A stretch of 27,259 nucleotides of DNA. Source: Rhizophagus sp. LPA8_4_AMF. Taxonomy: Eukaryota > Glomeromycota > Glomeromycetes > Glomerales > Glomeraceae. This document shows, piece after piece, positions 14,599-24,687 of the stretch. Made by a program: the position numbers and the translations under genes. Under the pieces are notes generated by a model. That model was given only the letters and a program-made list of their open reading frames with translations, had not been told where the DNA came from and searched no databases. Where the stretch lies: assembly GCA_021464525.1 (NCBI GenBank), contig JADRCO010000740.1:1-27259 (forward strand). The letters are read 5' to 3'. How positions within the stretch are numbered: position 1 is the stretch's first letter; each line of letters begins with the position of its first letter.

Positions 14599-15154
14599 TG
14601 AGGAAAAAAAGAATATAAATGATTATATCTTTTTAATGAGATGAAAAGATTATCTAACGAAATTTAGAACTTTGATTTTATTCGAATTGTAGTGTTATTA
14701 CTAATTTCAATCCACTTAGTAAAATTACAATGAATTTGTAATATAACGTGTACATTTAAAATTTTCATAAAATTTGTAAGCATAATTTACTGCATACCGT
14801 AGCGATAGTGACAAATTAGTTAAGGTTAAATTCCATAGTTTATTTTCTTTAAAATTTAATTACATGTTGTATTTTGCTTTATGGTGGTAATAGTTATAAA
14901 TAATGTGATAATAATACAATAAAGATAGTATGATACCATAAATATAATATTTAAATTACAGTAAAAGGAAAAAAAAAAATCTATTTTATATATTTTTTGG
15001 ATAGTTGTATCGTACAAAAAGTATAAAATTACAAATGTGATAATGCGTGTTGCAAAGAATGAAAATATGTATGATATGTATATATGAATTAAATGCAAAT
15101 CTATTGTTTTAACTATTTATAAAACTTCAAAAGTTTCATTTTTTAATATTTCTT
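14599..15154. other. convergent intergenic region, 3' UTRs
   Basis: It lies between the RBMX2-like stop and the stop of the small minus-strand gene. AT-rich, with no supported ORF; AATAAAG occurs near 14918-14924 on the plus strand and could serve RBMX2 polyadenylation. A short A9 tract is near 14970. Confidence 0.55.
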
Positions 15155-15397
15155 TTATTTAGAATTTTCGGGTTGATTATTTTTTCCTTTCTTTTCGGAT
15201 TCTTTTCTTCTTTCTTGTTGAAGTTGATTAATAGCATCTTGAATATCTTGTTCAGAAATTACACCACCGAAATAAGTAGAAAGAGAATCGGGGACATAAA
15301 AATCCTCATTGAAAAAATCGTTTTTTGAATCTTCGGTAGAAGTGTTTAAGGTTTTAAGAGTGTCATAGATGAGAGTTTTGGTATCAGTTGAAGACAT
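15155..15397 (-). CDS. small uncharacterised hydrophilic protein (80 aa)
   Basis: An uninterrupted minus-strand frame starts at ATG 15397 (MSSTDTKTLIYDTLKTLN) and ends at TAA 15155. I do not recognise the family. The N-terminal 30 residues are Ser/Thr-rich. The centre reads EDFYVPDSLSTYFGGVISEQ, and the end is a charged, probably helical, segment (DIQDAINQLQQERRKESEKK). There is no signal peptide or membrane segment. Codon use is normal for the host genes, higher in GC than the flanks, and free of the stops seen in the repeats, which favours a real gene. It is convergent with the RBMX2-like gene. An extra upstream exon cannot be excluded. Confidence 0.65.
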   Translation of the reverse strand: MSSTDTKTLIYDTLKTLNTSTEDSKNDFFNEDFYVPDSLSTYFGGVISEQDIQDAINQLQQERRKESEKKGKNNQPENSK

Positions 15398-16135
15398 TTT
15401 TAAAAGATGAATTTAGAGATGAAGAATTTGTTTGTTTGTAGAGTTGAGAATAATATGAATTTTACTTGATATTGTTGAATTGTTGAATGGGAAAAAAGCG
15501 TAAAAGCGGGGCTATTTGTACTTGAAAATGAATTTGCGTAACAAAAAAAAATTATTATTATATTCTTTATTCTTGAAATTATTAAACTCTTTATTCTTGA
15601 AGCTGTTCGACCCATTTGGGAATTATTATTTGTTCTTTGTTTAAGTTCATTATTCAAAAAAAAAGAAATTAATAATAATAATATTTTTTTGTTTGCAAAT
15701 CTATAAACCTTATTTAAAAGGATTTTTTTGTTCAAAGAAAACAAATGTGTAACAATTATTGAACGAGAAATAACAGCCTAAAGAAGACGCGAGTTATACC
15801 ACGCTATTACACAATGCATGTTTCCTTATAGAGTAATAAATACAATTACATTATATTTTTTTTCTTTTTTTCTTTATTATTTCCTCTCTCTCGATATTAT
15901 GATATTTATAATCTATCTTTGTTTTAAATGTTAATGGGATTTACTAATTCGTTTTCAAAGCTCCTTGTTTAAATCTTTTTAATTTTAAGCGTGCATTAAT
16001 TTGCATTACTCGCATGTAACCTTTATTACAACGACTAACGGTTAACGGTATCGATGGTAATAAATCATACAGATTTATTTATAATTTCCTTGTTTAGTTA
16101 TTATTAATTTCATGTTCTTTGTCTCCGAATAATAT
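15398..16135. other. upstream region of the small gene, no gene seen
   Basis: AT-rich DNA with long A/T runs (15540-15560, 15655-15690, 15850-15885). A minus-strand frame at 15400-15744 is low complexity and not supported as a gene. Promoter elements of the small gene should lie in the first few hundred bases, but I see no clear TATA box. Confidence 0.5.
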
Positions 16136-16163
16136 CACGTGACTATGATTATTATCACGTGAT
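16133..16163. promoter_or_regulatory. paired E-box (ATCACGTGA) sites 20 bp apart
   Basis: Two CACGTG palindromes lie at 16136-16141 and 16156-16161, both within ATCACGTGA. The 20-bp spacing is close to two helical turns, so bound bHLH dimers would face the same side. A second pair is at 26922-26936. They are about 740 bp upstream of the small minus-strand gene, so the target is not certain. Confidence 0.5.
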
Positions 16164-16531
16164 TCGTTAATCTTGGAAACGGAAATTTCAAGTATAACTA
16201 ATTGTTAATTTAAAAGTAAATATTATATTAATAGTGATGATTTTATGCAGTCACATTTAATAAATGAATAAATTATGTGATATTGCATAATTCAATAAAA
16301 TATCACTTATTATACAGCCAAATAGGATCATGCTGTTTTTGGCATACTGATATTTTTTTAGATTAAGGTACACTACTTCTTTGATCTTTTTGATGCATTA
16401 CATCATCATCATTTATACTAAATTTTTATGGGTAAAATACTATATGTTAACTGAATATCTTATTGAGTTTATTTATTTTATTTATATAAAGCAATTGAAC
16501 TATAATTTTGAACACCTGCATAATAACACAG

Positions 16532-16595
16532 TTATTGGATGTTAAAATATCATCTGAATTGTTTCACAGTTCAGCAATATTCTAACATCCTATTA
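16532..16595. repeat. hairpin/foldback element with about 29-bp arms
   Basis: The left arm (16532-16561) has GGATGTTAAAATAT and the right arm (16567-16595) its near complement ATATTCTAACATCC, around a TTTCA loop. Most arm mismatches are transitions. It could be a tiny MITE; there are no other marks. No gene lies around it, from 16164 to 17287. Confidence 0.65.
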
Positions 16596-17287
16596 ATAAT
16601 ATATAATTAGCATTTTTCTATTTCTATATGCATTATAAGCTCAGTAAATATGAACTTTTTCAGTTACACATCTATACATAAAGTTGAAATTAGATTAATT
16701 TAAACCCTCAAAATGGTTGAAATGATTGAAATTAATTCAATTTTAGCCTCCCAACAGTTGAAATGGTTGAATAGATGTTGAATAATCATCTACAATTATT
16801 AAATTTTAATAATAAAAATATCTTAAGAATATCTCAGCATCTAATGATCAGAATCAGATATTTTATAGTTCATTTAAAAGTTTTAACTGAGACAAATTGA
16901 ATGGCAGTAAGATCGTATTTATAGCATCTATATTGACCATTCTACTTTTAGTTTCTTACTTTAAAGATTAAGCTATTTTGCTTATAATCTTGGTATATAG
17001 TAATCAAATTCCAATGATTTTGATACTATTCAATTCGTCTTATTAAGAGGATTCAAATGATATATGTTTCATTTCTGTAATATTAATATTAAATATTAGT
17101 GCCATACATATTTATCCGTTTTTGCTGGTAAAACATAAACTTTATTGTAATAACTAAAACAGAAAATGTTTGTTCTTTGGGGTTTCAATGACCTTTGAAA
17201 GTGATATTCCAAAGAAAACAAAATTTTAACAAGACTAAAAAGTATGTTATTTTGCTGGTAACTACTATATACCTAAAAAATAAAAAA

Positions 17288-17453
17288 GCTAGGAACCATC
17301 AGTAATTTTTTTGAGTTACGAATCCTAAAGAAATCCATAAATTGCCATAGATTCCTTAAGGATCTGAAATTTTATGAATTTTTTAAAAATTCTTTAACAA
17401 AATTTAAGGATTTTTTAAGATTCTATAAATTATTAAATTCATAAGAGTTCCTA
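17288..17453. repeat. short imperfect foldback repeat
   Basis: TAGGAACCATC near 17290 pairs with GAGTTCCTAA near 17445, and AATCCTAAAGAAATCCATAA (near 17325) with the complement of a stretch near 17400-17430. Homology is loose, so it is probably an old MITE. Confidence 0.4.
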
Positions 17454-17613
17454 ATAAAAAAAATTTTTTATTTAAATGTTTTATAATTTTACTTTTTAAA
17501 GTTCGTGTAAAATGATCTACAAGTTTGTATTACAAAGCTTTAATTGTTCTCTTCATCCTTTACACATAATTTTCTTCATTTCACATATTTTTCCTTACTT
17601 CACATGTTCTCTT

Positions 17614-17960
17614 AGGTTTGATACGAAATCCTAAAACTTGAAATTCTGAAGGTACATTATCCTGACACTCTAAATCCTGAAACGTCAAAATCTAAATTGT
17701 TATAATCCTGATATTTCATAAATCTGACACTTCATAATCCTGAAATTGAAAATACCGAAATGAACATCTTGAAATTCATTAATAAAAGAAAGAAAATCAG
17801 TATTATAGGGGTATCAGGATTATAAAATTCAGAATTATAATAATTTGGGATTTTGACATTTTAGGATTCAGACAAGTCAGAATTTTGACATTTCAGGATT
17901 TAGAGTGATAGGATAATGTATTTTCAGGATTTTGAGTTTCAGGATTTTGGACAGATCCCA
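17614..17960. mobile_element. 347-bp foldback element made of AATCCTGA-type iterations
   Basis: The left arm (about 17624-17745) and the right arm (about 17825-17950) are inverted copies. Shared blocks include TACATTATCCT, CACTCTAAATCCTGAAA and GTCAAAAT. Each arm is itself a series of AATCCTGA-like units about 10-20 bp apart. TTCTCTT occurs directly on both sides (17607-17613 and 17961-17967) and may be a target duplication, though the flanks are TC-rich. Coding capacity is nil. Confidence 0.7.
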
Positions 17961-18184
17961 TTCTCTTCCCTTTTATATGTTTTCTTCTTCTTTTACATAT
18001 TCTTTCGTTATTTTCTTTGATTTTTTTTCCTTCCTTTTTTCAATTTAATTTTGAAATTTTTTAAATATTGAATTGTCCAAGTAATTATTACAATCTTATA
18101 ACCAGAAAAATTTTCCAAGAAAATATATTATTTTATTAGACGTGGCATTTCAGTAGTATTTTTTTTCTTTATTTTTCTTTGTCT

Positions 18185-18640
18185 ATTAATGAACATTACT
18201 AATTGTTTGTCTTTTCTTTTTTTAGGAAACTTTTGAGTCTCTAGATATAGAAACGTAATGAGTAAAAAAAGTTGAGTTTTTTTTTATTTAATGAATATTT
18301 CTAATTGTTCATTTTCTTCTTTTTAGGTGTTTTTAAACGTAAGATTGCTGGTAAGTAAAAAAAAGTAAATTTTATTTTTTTTTATAATAACAAACATTAT
18401 TAACCGTTCATTTTATTTTTTTAGGTGATTTTCAAATATTTCTGAATGTAAAATACCATTAAGTAAGAAAAAAAAGTTTTTTTCTTCTTTTTGTTTATAT
18501 TAACAAACATCACTAATTGTTCGTTTAATTTTTTTATTTAGGCGAATTTCAAATCTTTCTGAACGTGAAATACCTGCAGGTAAGAAAAAAATTTTTTCTT
18601 TTGCTTATATATTATTAACGAACATTACTAACTACAAAAA
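18185..18640 (+). repeat. tandem array of intron/microexon-like units, plus strand
   Basis: Four to five units of about 98-117 bp repeat. Each has GAACATTACTAATTGTT-like sequence with TACTAAT (a branch-site match), a pyrimidine tract, TTTTTTAG, a short core, then GTAAGTAAAAAA. Exon-like cores are 18226-18255 (GAAACTTTTGAG...), 18327-18350 (24 nt), 18425-18462 (38 nt) and 18542-18579 (38 nt). The last two align base for base (TTTCAAATATTTCTGAATGT and TTTCAAATCTTTCTGAACGT). In one frame the last core reads EFQIFLNVKYLQ. A 38-nt core is not a multiple of three and the third copy ends in TAA, so the array may be decayed or alternatively spliced. I find no start or terminal exon. Confidence 0.6.
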
Positions 18641-19190
18641 TTTTTTTTTAATTTATTTTTTTTATCAAAATATTTTACTAATATTTTGATTTACTCTTTT
18701 TAGATGAGTTTTGATCAAATTTAATATTTTTATTCTCTTTTTTTTATTTTTGTTAATTCTTTTATTCTTTTCATTACTCATTTTATTTTTTTAGATATGA
18801 GACAATCAGAGTTAATTTTTCTTAAAATCTTTTAAATAGAAATGCTATTTTATTTCTTTTATTCTGTTAATTATTCATTTAGAAATATTTAATCAACTTT
18901 TTAAAAATCTATTTCTCTTATTTACTTTAATATTGAAGAGTGTGAAATAAATTCAATTAATCAATACTCTATATTAATTATAGCTTTTATGTCTTTTACA
19001 TTATTAATAAAGTTTATCTAATTACAAAATTATAAAGCTACATTAAATGACATACTCCAACAAAATAAATTTATATCCTTTTTTTAAACAAATAAAAAAA
19101 TATAAAATTTGTTTATGGATAAAATTGATTTGTGACGCATACTGTAATAGATAATCATTGTTAGAAAGTCATATCTAAAAACAAATCAAA
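18641..19190. other. AT-rich spacer between two splice-unit arrays
   Basis: Homopolymer-rich DNA with another TTTTTAG at 18698-18704 and TTTTTTAG near 18788-18795. They may be relics of further plus-strand units. No coding sequence is seen. Confidence 0.4.
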
Positions 19191-19204
19191 AATTTAACAA
19201 ATTT

Positions 19205-19560
19205 ACCATTTATAAAGACATAGCCCTACAAGATGTTCTTGCATAGCAAAAAACCATATTTAAAAGAAAAAACAAAATTAGTAATAAAAAATAAAGAAAC
19301 AGATGAAAATAAAATAAAAAGAAAATAAAAACACCAAAGATTCAACCAAAACTTACCATTTATAAAGATTCAGCTCTACAAACGCCCTTGTCATAATAAA
19401 AAGTTATATCTAAGAGAAAAATAAATGAAATAAATGAGAAAAAAAAATAAAAAAAAACAGATAACTGAAAGTAAAAAAAAGGAAACAAAGACTTGTCCAA
19501 AACTTACCATTTACGAAACTCAACCTTACAAAACATCCTTGCTGTTGTACCTAAAAGAGA
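19205..19560 (-). repeat. tandem array of 150-bp intron/microexon-like units, minus strand
   Basis: Three units read on the minus strand end in ATAAATG or GTAAATG before a GTAAGTTTTGG-like donor. Core ends are at 19207, 19357 and 19508, spaced 150 and 151 bp. Cores are 19409-19357 (53 nt, preceded by TTTCTCTTAG) and 19550-19508 (43 nt, preceded by TTTCTCTTTTAG). The third, ending at 19207, has lost its AG acceptor (TTTCTTTTAA). Shared core sequence is CAAGGRYGTTTTGTAGRG. One frame gives QGCFVRLSFVNG in the last unit but stops in the others. It is either an eroded repeat gene or a non-coding repeat that kept splice signals. Confidence 0.55.
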
Positions 19561-19644
19561 AAAATGAAATTAGCAATGAAAAAGAAAAAAAAAAACAAAA
19601 ATGAATAAAAAAAAAAAAATAAACACTAAAGAGCAATAGCTAAA

Positions 19645-19765
19645 AAAATAAATAGCATTTTATATAATCATTGATTATAATTGTAAAACATAACTAGCCA
19701 ATCAAATTTAATTAATATTAATAAATCATGTGAGATGCGTATATGTGTGAATGCGCACAAATTTT
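19645..19765 (+). repeat. dispersed repeat, copy 2
   Basis: Same-orientation relative of 8477-8590. It carries an extra GTGTGAATGCGCAC segment near 19745-19758 that is missing from copy 1. Confidence 0.6.
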
Positions 19766-20852
19766 AAATACATATTTTAATTATATTTAAAAATTATTAT
19801 AAAAATAATTTAAAAAAATAATATTTTTAGCTAAAAAAAGATGATATGTGATATAAAATGACTGAAGGATTAATCAATCAATAAAAAGTTTATAATTATC
19901 TAAAGTTAGATAAATAAATAAAAGGAGCTGAAAAGCCAACTTAAGATTACACAAACTGATCAATAATAACCAGAACTATTGCTATAATAAATTGATTATA
20001 CAAGCAAGTTTAAAATTAACTTTTTTCAATTTTTTAATATGTATTATTAAAATATAAAAAGTAGCACAGTAATTTAGGTAGATCAATTTTATAGATCAAT
20101 TTCAACGATCTCATTTTTTCATTTTTTAATTTCTTTAATTTCTTTAATTTATATATTTTATTTTATTTATTTATTTTATTTATTATTTTTATTTATTTTA
20201 TTTTTTTATTATTTTCATTTTTACTTTTATTATAAATAGTATTGAAATTTTACTTAGATTAGGAAGTTAGATTGTAAGAGTATAAGATCATTAATTGTAT
20301 TGTCAAGTAGTATTCAAGTTATATAAAAGAGTATTATTTCTAGTAATGTAATTCAAGATAACTTAATTTTACTAATAAGGGATTAACTATATTTTTTGTT
20401 GTATATAAAAATCTACATTATTTTTAATAAAAACCTAATTTCTTTAACTGAACATGCATCCAACATATAAAATTATTTTACATGATTATTCACAAATCTC
20501 TTCCATATTGTTGAACTCTAGTTAAACTGTTAAAGTATTAAAGTTTCAGTCCTTTAATTGCTAACAAGCTAATAGTATACTAAATAAAAAAGTAGCTGAT
20601 AAAGTTATAATTATATGTTAGCACTATATAAGCAAAGCTTTTTTATCAAAATTAAACCACTAGTTAGGAGAGTAGGTTAGGAGAGTAACACTTATTACGT
20701 AATTATTAAAGGGAGAGAGTAAAATAATCAAAATCTTACATTAAACTTAATAAAATCATATATTTATAATATAATAATTTAATTAGCTGTTAAATCTGAC
20801 AAGAGGAGGAGTGGGTAAGTTTATATTAAACTAAATATTATGTAATATGTGT
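19766..20852. other. gene-free AT-rich region
   Basis: No ORF, RNA gene or clear repeat ends are seen. It holds ATTT/TTTAT simple-sequence DNA at 20125-20235 and a GTTAGGAGAGTA duplication near 20664-20687. Confidence 0.5.
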
Positions 20853-21057
20853 CACTGCTGCTATAAATGCTACCCAATCCAAAATAATTTGAAATTATAT
20901 CAGCTCAAATGTACAAATTCAAATTAATTTACAGATTATATATATAAAATTTTGTAATTTGTACATTTAGTTAGAATTTGAGATTATAGTAACTAAAATG
21001 TACAAATTAATTTGGGATTCACCTAAAGTATTTTGGACGGCATTTATAGTTACTGCC
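20853..21057. mobile_element. about 205-bp palindromic MITE
   Basis: The left end CACTGCTGCTATAAATGC pairs with the right end, which reads inward CAGTAACTATAAATGCCG. TCCAAAATA and AAATGTACAAATT also occur inverted in both halves. Such CTATAAATGC-ended MITEs are common in Rhizophagus as far as I recall. No clear target duplication is seen. Confidence 0.6.
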
Positions 21058-21240
21058 CTTACTTTATTCTTAATTTTATATGTTTTATTACTTTATATTA
21101 GAAAATTAGAATTATACTTTAGAAAACTATGCAAATTTAGATGATAAATTCTCTTTGAAGGATCCTGAAAACTTATATTTAATGCTACCAGCGTGTAGAT
21201 TGGGTAAAATTAGTTTAACAAAATTGCTGAGATTAGGGCA

Positions 21241-21426
21241 GTGACAGATATTACCTAATATCACTTTATTAGAAGGTCTTACCCCCCCTCTAGGTAAGAT
21301 TTTTTTTAACCAATAATATTTAAATATCTATGTATTATTAATTTTAACCAATAAGAATGCTTATTTATATGTCACGTAAGATTTTGGTTAACTCCGCCCC
21401 CTAAAATATTACCTAATATCTGTCAC
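21241..21426. mobile_element. 186-bp MITE with GTGACAGATATTA ends
   Basis: It begins GTGACAGATATTACCTAATA and ends, read inward, GTGACAGATATTAGGTAATA, so 18 of 20 terminal bases match. AACCAATAA occurs twice inside. No coding sequence; the target duplication is not clear. Confidence 0.75.
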
Positions 21427-22047
21427 TTTCCTTACTGGTTAAATTATAGGTAAAGTTAATAATAATGTTCTGAAGATCATACTAAAAAAGGAAATGTCAC
21501 ATAAAAATTATGCAGAGTCAGGTGATTTGATTATCTTATATAGCAATAATCTTCATTTTCAGCCAATCAGCTTGTGAGTAAAAAAATGATAAAATTGGCC
21601 TAATTTTACCGGAAACATCTAATATAAATTTCTGGAATCCTCTCTCTGATTACGTTTATGACTATTTTTTTACTAACATTTTTTTGCAAAACTATTTTAT
21701 TTTTCTTTTATTTTTTGTTTTATTTTTTTTAAATAAATACATTTTAAGTTTTAATAATACATTTTTTGTTATGTTTATTTTGTTTTTGTTTTATTTTTTC
21801 TATTAACTTTGTTTTAGCAGCTAATTTTAACTTTTGGAAAAGTCTTTGAAAAATCACTTACTTAGAAGACAAGTTTGCGAGCTGAGTAGAAACCTGCTTA
21901 ACCATATTATTAAGATATTACAACTAAGTAAATTATGAATGAACAAGTAAACTTTTATTAAATTATTTTAACAAATGACATGAAGTGACTTAATGAAACC
22001 TTAGATAACAAAGAATTTTTATACTTCCTTAGCAATACCTCAGATTA
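21427..22047. other. gene-free AT-rich region
   Basis: T-rich DNA (21660-21800) with no supported ORF. Nothing recognisable otherwise. Confidence 0.5.
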
Positions 22048-22695
22048 CAGTTCACCCTCGCTATAGTGAATCTCATGAACTGAAGATCAAGATCCACTAT
22101 AATAAGGAAATTTACTAATCACGTATAGTGAATAAAAATAAGATTTTTGCTATATTAAAAAAATCTTATAGTTACGTGATGTATATTATACAGTAATAAT
22201 TATAACTAGACATATTAAACAAAGCATACAATAAACATATATTCTTTTGGTTATTTCATAAACCTGCATATAAATACTTACTATTTTAATTAATGGTTAT
22301 AAAAATCCCTTTTATTAAAATATAATTTTAAAATTAATATTATTAATAAATGTTTATAATATTATTTTAACACCTTTTCTATTTATAATATTATTACTAA
22401 TAACATTAATACTATCATTAGATTTGGCACATAGATCTTGACAATTTTTATATACGTGATCTAATTAATTATGTAATATTTAAAAGATTTGTTATAGTGA
22501 AATTTTCACTATATCAAGAATCATTTTATTAATACTAGTTCTAACATTTAAATTTGAATTATGGGTTACAGAAAATTTATTAAAAAATTCGCTATATCAA
22601 AAATTATTATTTATAAAAAAAATTAGTATCTAGACTTTTCTTTACTATAGTGAATTATTCATTATATAAAAATTCACTATAGAGAAGGTAAACTG
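22048..22695. mobile_element. 648-bp pogo/Tigger-like MITE
   Basis: The left end is CAGTTCACCCTCGCTATAGT and the right end, read inward, CAGTTTACCTTCTCTATAGT; over 23 bp, 20 match. TA flanks both sides (22046-22047 and 22696-22697), as for Tc1-mariner/pogo elements. TTCACTATA-like motifs repeat inside, near 22500-22515, 22590 and 22660-22680, probably as transposase-binding sites. There is no transposase ORF. It is related in its ends to the partial element at 1-201. Confidence 0.82.
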
Positions 22696-22697
22696 TA

Positions 22698-23258
22698 TAC
22701 CAATAGAAGTCTTCAGATGAAAGCCTGCATTTCACTAGGCTGGATGCCTTGACTGTGTTAGGCAACTGGCACGTCCAGTAGGCGTTAAACAATTAACTTA
22801 GAGCTGGTATGGTCTGTATGGACAAGAGGCTTAAATTCTTTGGTACCTACCTACCATATTACAAATTAGATTATTGACAAAAATTATACAATATTTTAAA
22901 TACCTTTATTTGGTTATTTTTTCAAAAATTTCTTCTTTTTTTTTCTTATTGCTGTATTTGGACTTCTCCTATTTTTTGATAAAATACAGCCTAAAGGGAG
23001 GATCAGAAACGATAACATTTCATAAAGAGGGGACCAGAGGAGAAGGGTCATCGCATGATGATGTTATACTAATTTTTATTTTAGGTAGACCATATACTGC
23101 ACTTTTTCGAACTTTATTTTCTCCTATGAAAAAAATTCTTTTCTACTTTATTTTGATTGTTTTTCTTTTTTTTACAATGAAACAAATATACTTTTATGAA
23201 CAAAAATATTCTAAGAATTACCTTGTTCCAATTGCACAAAATCTATATGAATAATATG
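22698..23258. other. unassigned segment with a compositional island
   Basis: Bases 22705-22855 are clearly richer in G+C than the flanks (for example GGCTGGATGCCTTGACTG and GGCACGTCCAGTAGGCG), with no ORF and no tRNA-like fold that I can make out. The open frame at 22874-23254 is mostly T-rich low complexity with a G/A-rich insert at 22990-23055, so I do not call it a gene. It could be the end of the transposon that follows. Confidence 0.4.
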
Positions 23259-23281
23259 TGAATGTTTTTGTATTCTCAGAA

Positions 23282-24410
23282 ATGGTAAAAAATCAAAATG
23301 CAACACCAAGCAAGAGGAAACTCCAGCAACATGCACAAAGTAGTTGGCGAGAAGTCAGAACTAAAAATAAGAATAAAATCTATAATATTATTTTTGAACT
23401 ATTAAAGACTCCTATTCAGTCTCCCCCTTCAATTTTTTTTCACAAAAAAAACACATAGTTGAACCTTTAATATCACTCCCTTCACCATCTAATCCTTCCA
23501 ATTTTCCTAATGATATTCAATTCTTATTTAACACAATAGCATAGAAAAGATCAGATGTTATTATTAATCAAGTTAAGACTAAATTGTATAAATATAATAA
23601 TCTATTACAAATGGCTACATTGTTAGTACTTTGTATACAATTTTCTTCAAAAATCAAAAAACTTGAAGGGATTATAACAGTAGAGGAAAGTAAGATTAAA
23701 CAGTTAAGAGGTAATACAGTAGCTCAAAATCAAGCTTAAAAAAAGAAATAATAAAAAATAGACAAGGAGAATATTGTAAAAATATATGACATACCAGTTC
23801 ATCTATCATATTTGATAAATAATCCTGATCTTCTGGAAAAAATGCATAGTTACATTGAATTTGATGTTGCAGATCACAAATAATGTAAAAAAGTAATCAA
23901 AATACAAACAGTTAAGCATCTTTGCAAAAGAATAGAGGAAAATTATAATATTTATATGTCAAAGTCTTCAGTGTAAAATTATATATAATCTCACTATCCA
24001 GAAATAAAGAAGGCAAAATGACATTATCATTCTGTGCAAATATGACTGGTGGCTGTTAGAAGAAATGAAATGAGCGATCATGTAGATGAACATTATTGTT
24101 TAGTATCGGTAAGAGTGTAAAATCATTCGCATCAGCTTTTTCACAAAATGTCATTCTGATTTTGCAAAATAATAAGGCTAAGGTCAATTACTTAGTTCTT
24201 TTTTTTATTTTAATTAATTGTTTCAGTAATATTGTCATTAGGTTCCATTAGGCATTACTGCAGTTGGAAAAACGTTTAAGGCTATACAAACATTAAATGA
24301 ACCTGTATCTGTCTCTGATCATGATTTTCTGATGGCATCTAAGCATAAGTTGATACTGTCTGTCTATCTGATAATTAATCTCAGCAATACAAATAAATCT
24401 TTATCATCAC
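23282..24410 (+). pseudogene. decayed DDE-type transposase, family not classified
   Basis: Shifting plus-strand frames read as a transposase I know from Rhizophagus but cannot place in a superfamily. MVKNQNATPSKRK starts at 23282. KENIVKIYDIPVHLSYLINN is near 23764-23823, then VAVRRNEMSDHVDEHYC (near 24050-24100), SFASAFSQNVILILQNNKAK (24124-24182), an intron-like stretch (GTCAATTACT to a later AG), then VPLGITAVGKTFKA near 24240-24282 and SVSDHDF near 24310. The family normally has an Asp pair where this copy has NN before KAK. GAT to AAT is a G-to-A change, so a catalytic or structural acid pair seems lost. Many stops replace Gln and Arg positions (SV-stop-NYI-stop near 23970). The C-terminal half (DGGPDE region) is missing. 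Confidence 0.55.
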
Positions 24411-24687
24411 GATATTAAACCAAGCATTTAGAAACTATTTATTAAATGCTTTAAGAATATTTAATTTAAGTGTTTATTAAACAAGTTTCAACGCAGCTTG
24501 TATTCGATAAGCATTATTATTTAATTGCGAATAGGCTAATAATATTATGTATTTAATTTGCATTAGCAATTAGTATAATTAAAGTATTTAAATATAATAT
24601 ATAATAAATAATAATATCTTACGCTGTTTTAATATTATTTTTTTTATTATTTTATTGCTCGATTTTATTATTATAAATTATACATTT
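24411..24687. other. AT-rich region carrying left inverted repeat
   Basis: It contains TTTCAACGCAGCTTGTATTC at 24486-24505, whose inverted relative is at 27149-27173, and several ATTTATTAAA-like motifs shared with the right side (27121-27135). AATAATAAA on the minus strand near 24664-24672 could be the poly(A) signal of the gene-like array upstream of it. Confidence 0.5.

Noticed and set aside
14078-14644. Two other plus-strand frames of 78 and 88 codons
   Set aside because: Shadows of the Arg/Ser-rich RBMX2-like last exon.
14856-15098. 80-codon minus-strand frame downstream of RBMX2
   Set aside because: Hydrophobic low-complexity translation of AT-rich 3' DNA with no domain.
15400-15744. 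114-codon minus-strand frame upstream of the small gene
   Set aside because: Lys/Asn/Ile/Phe homopolymeric translation of AT-rich DNA, overlapping the likely promoter of the 80-residue gene.
22874-23254. 126-codon plus-strand open frame
   Set aside because: Mostly T-rich low-complexity Phe/Leu/Ile/Tyr with a purine-rich insert; no family motif and no splice context.
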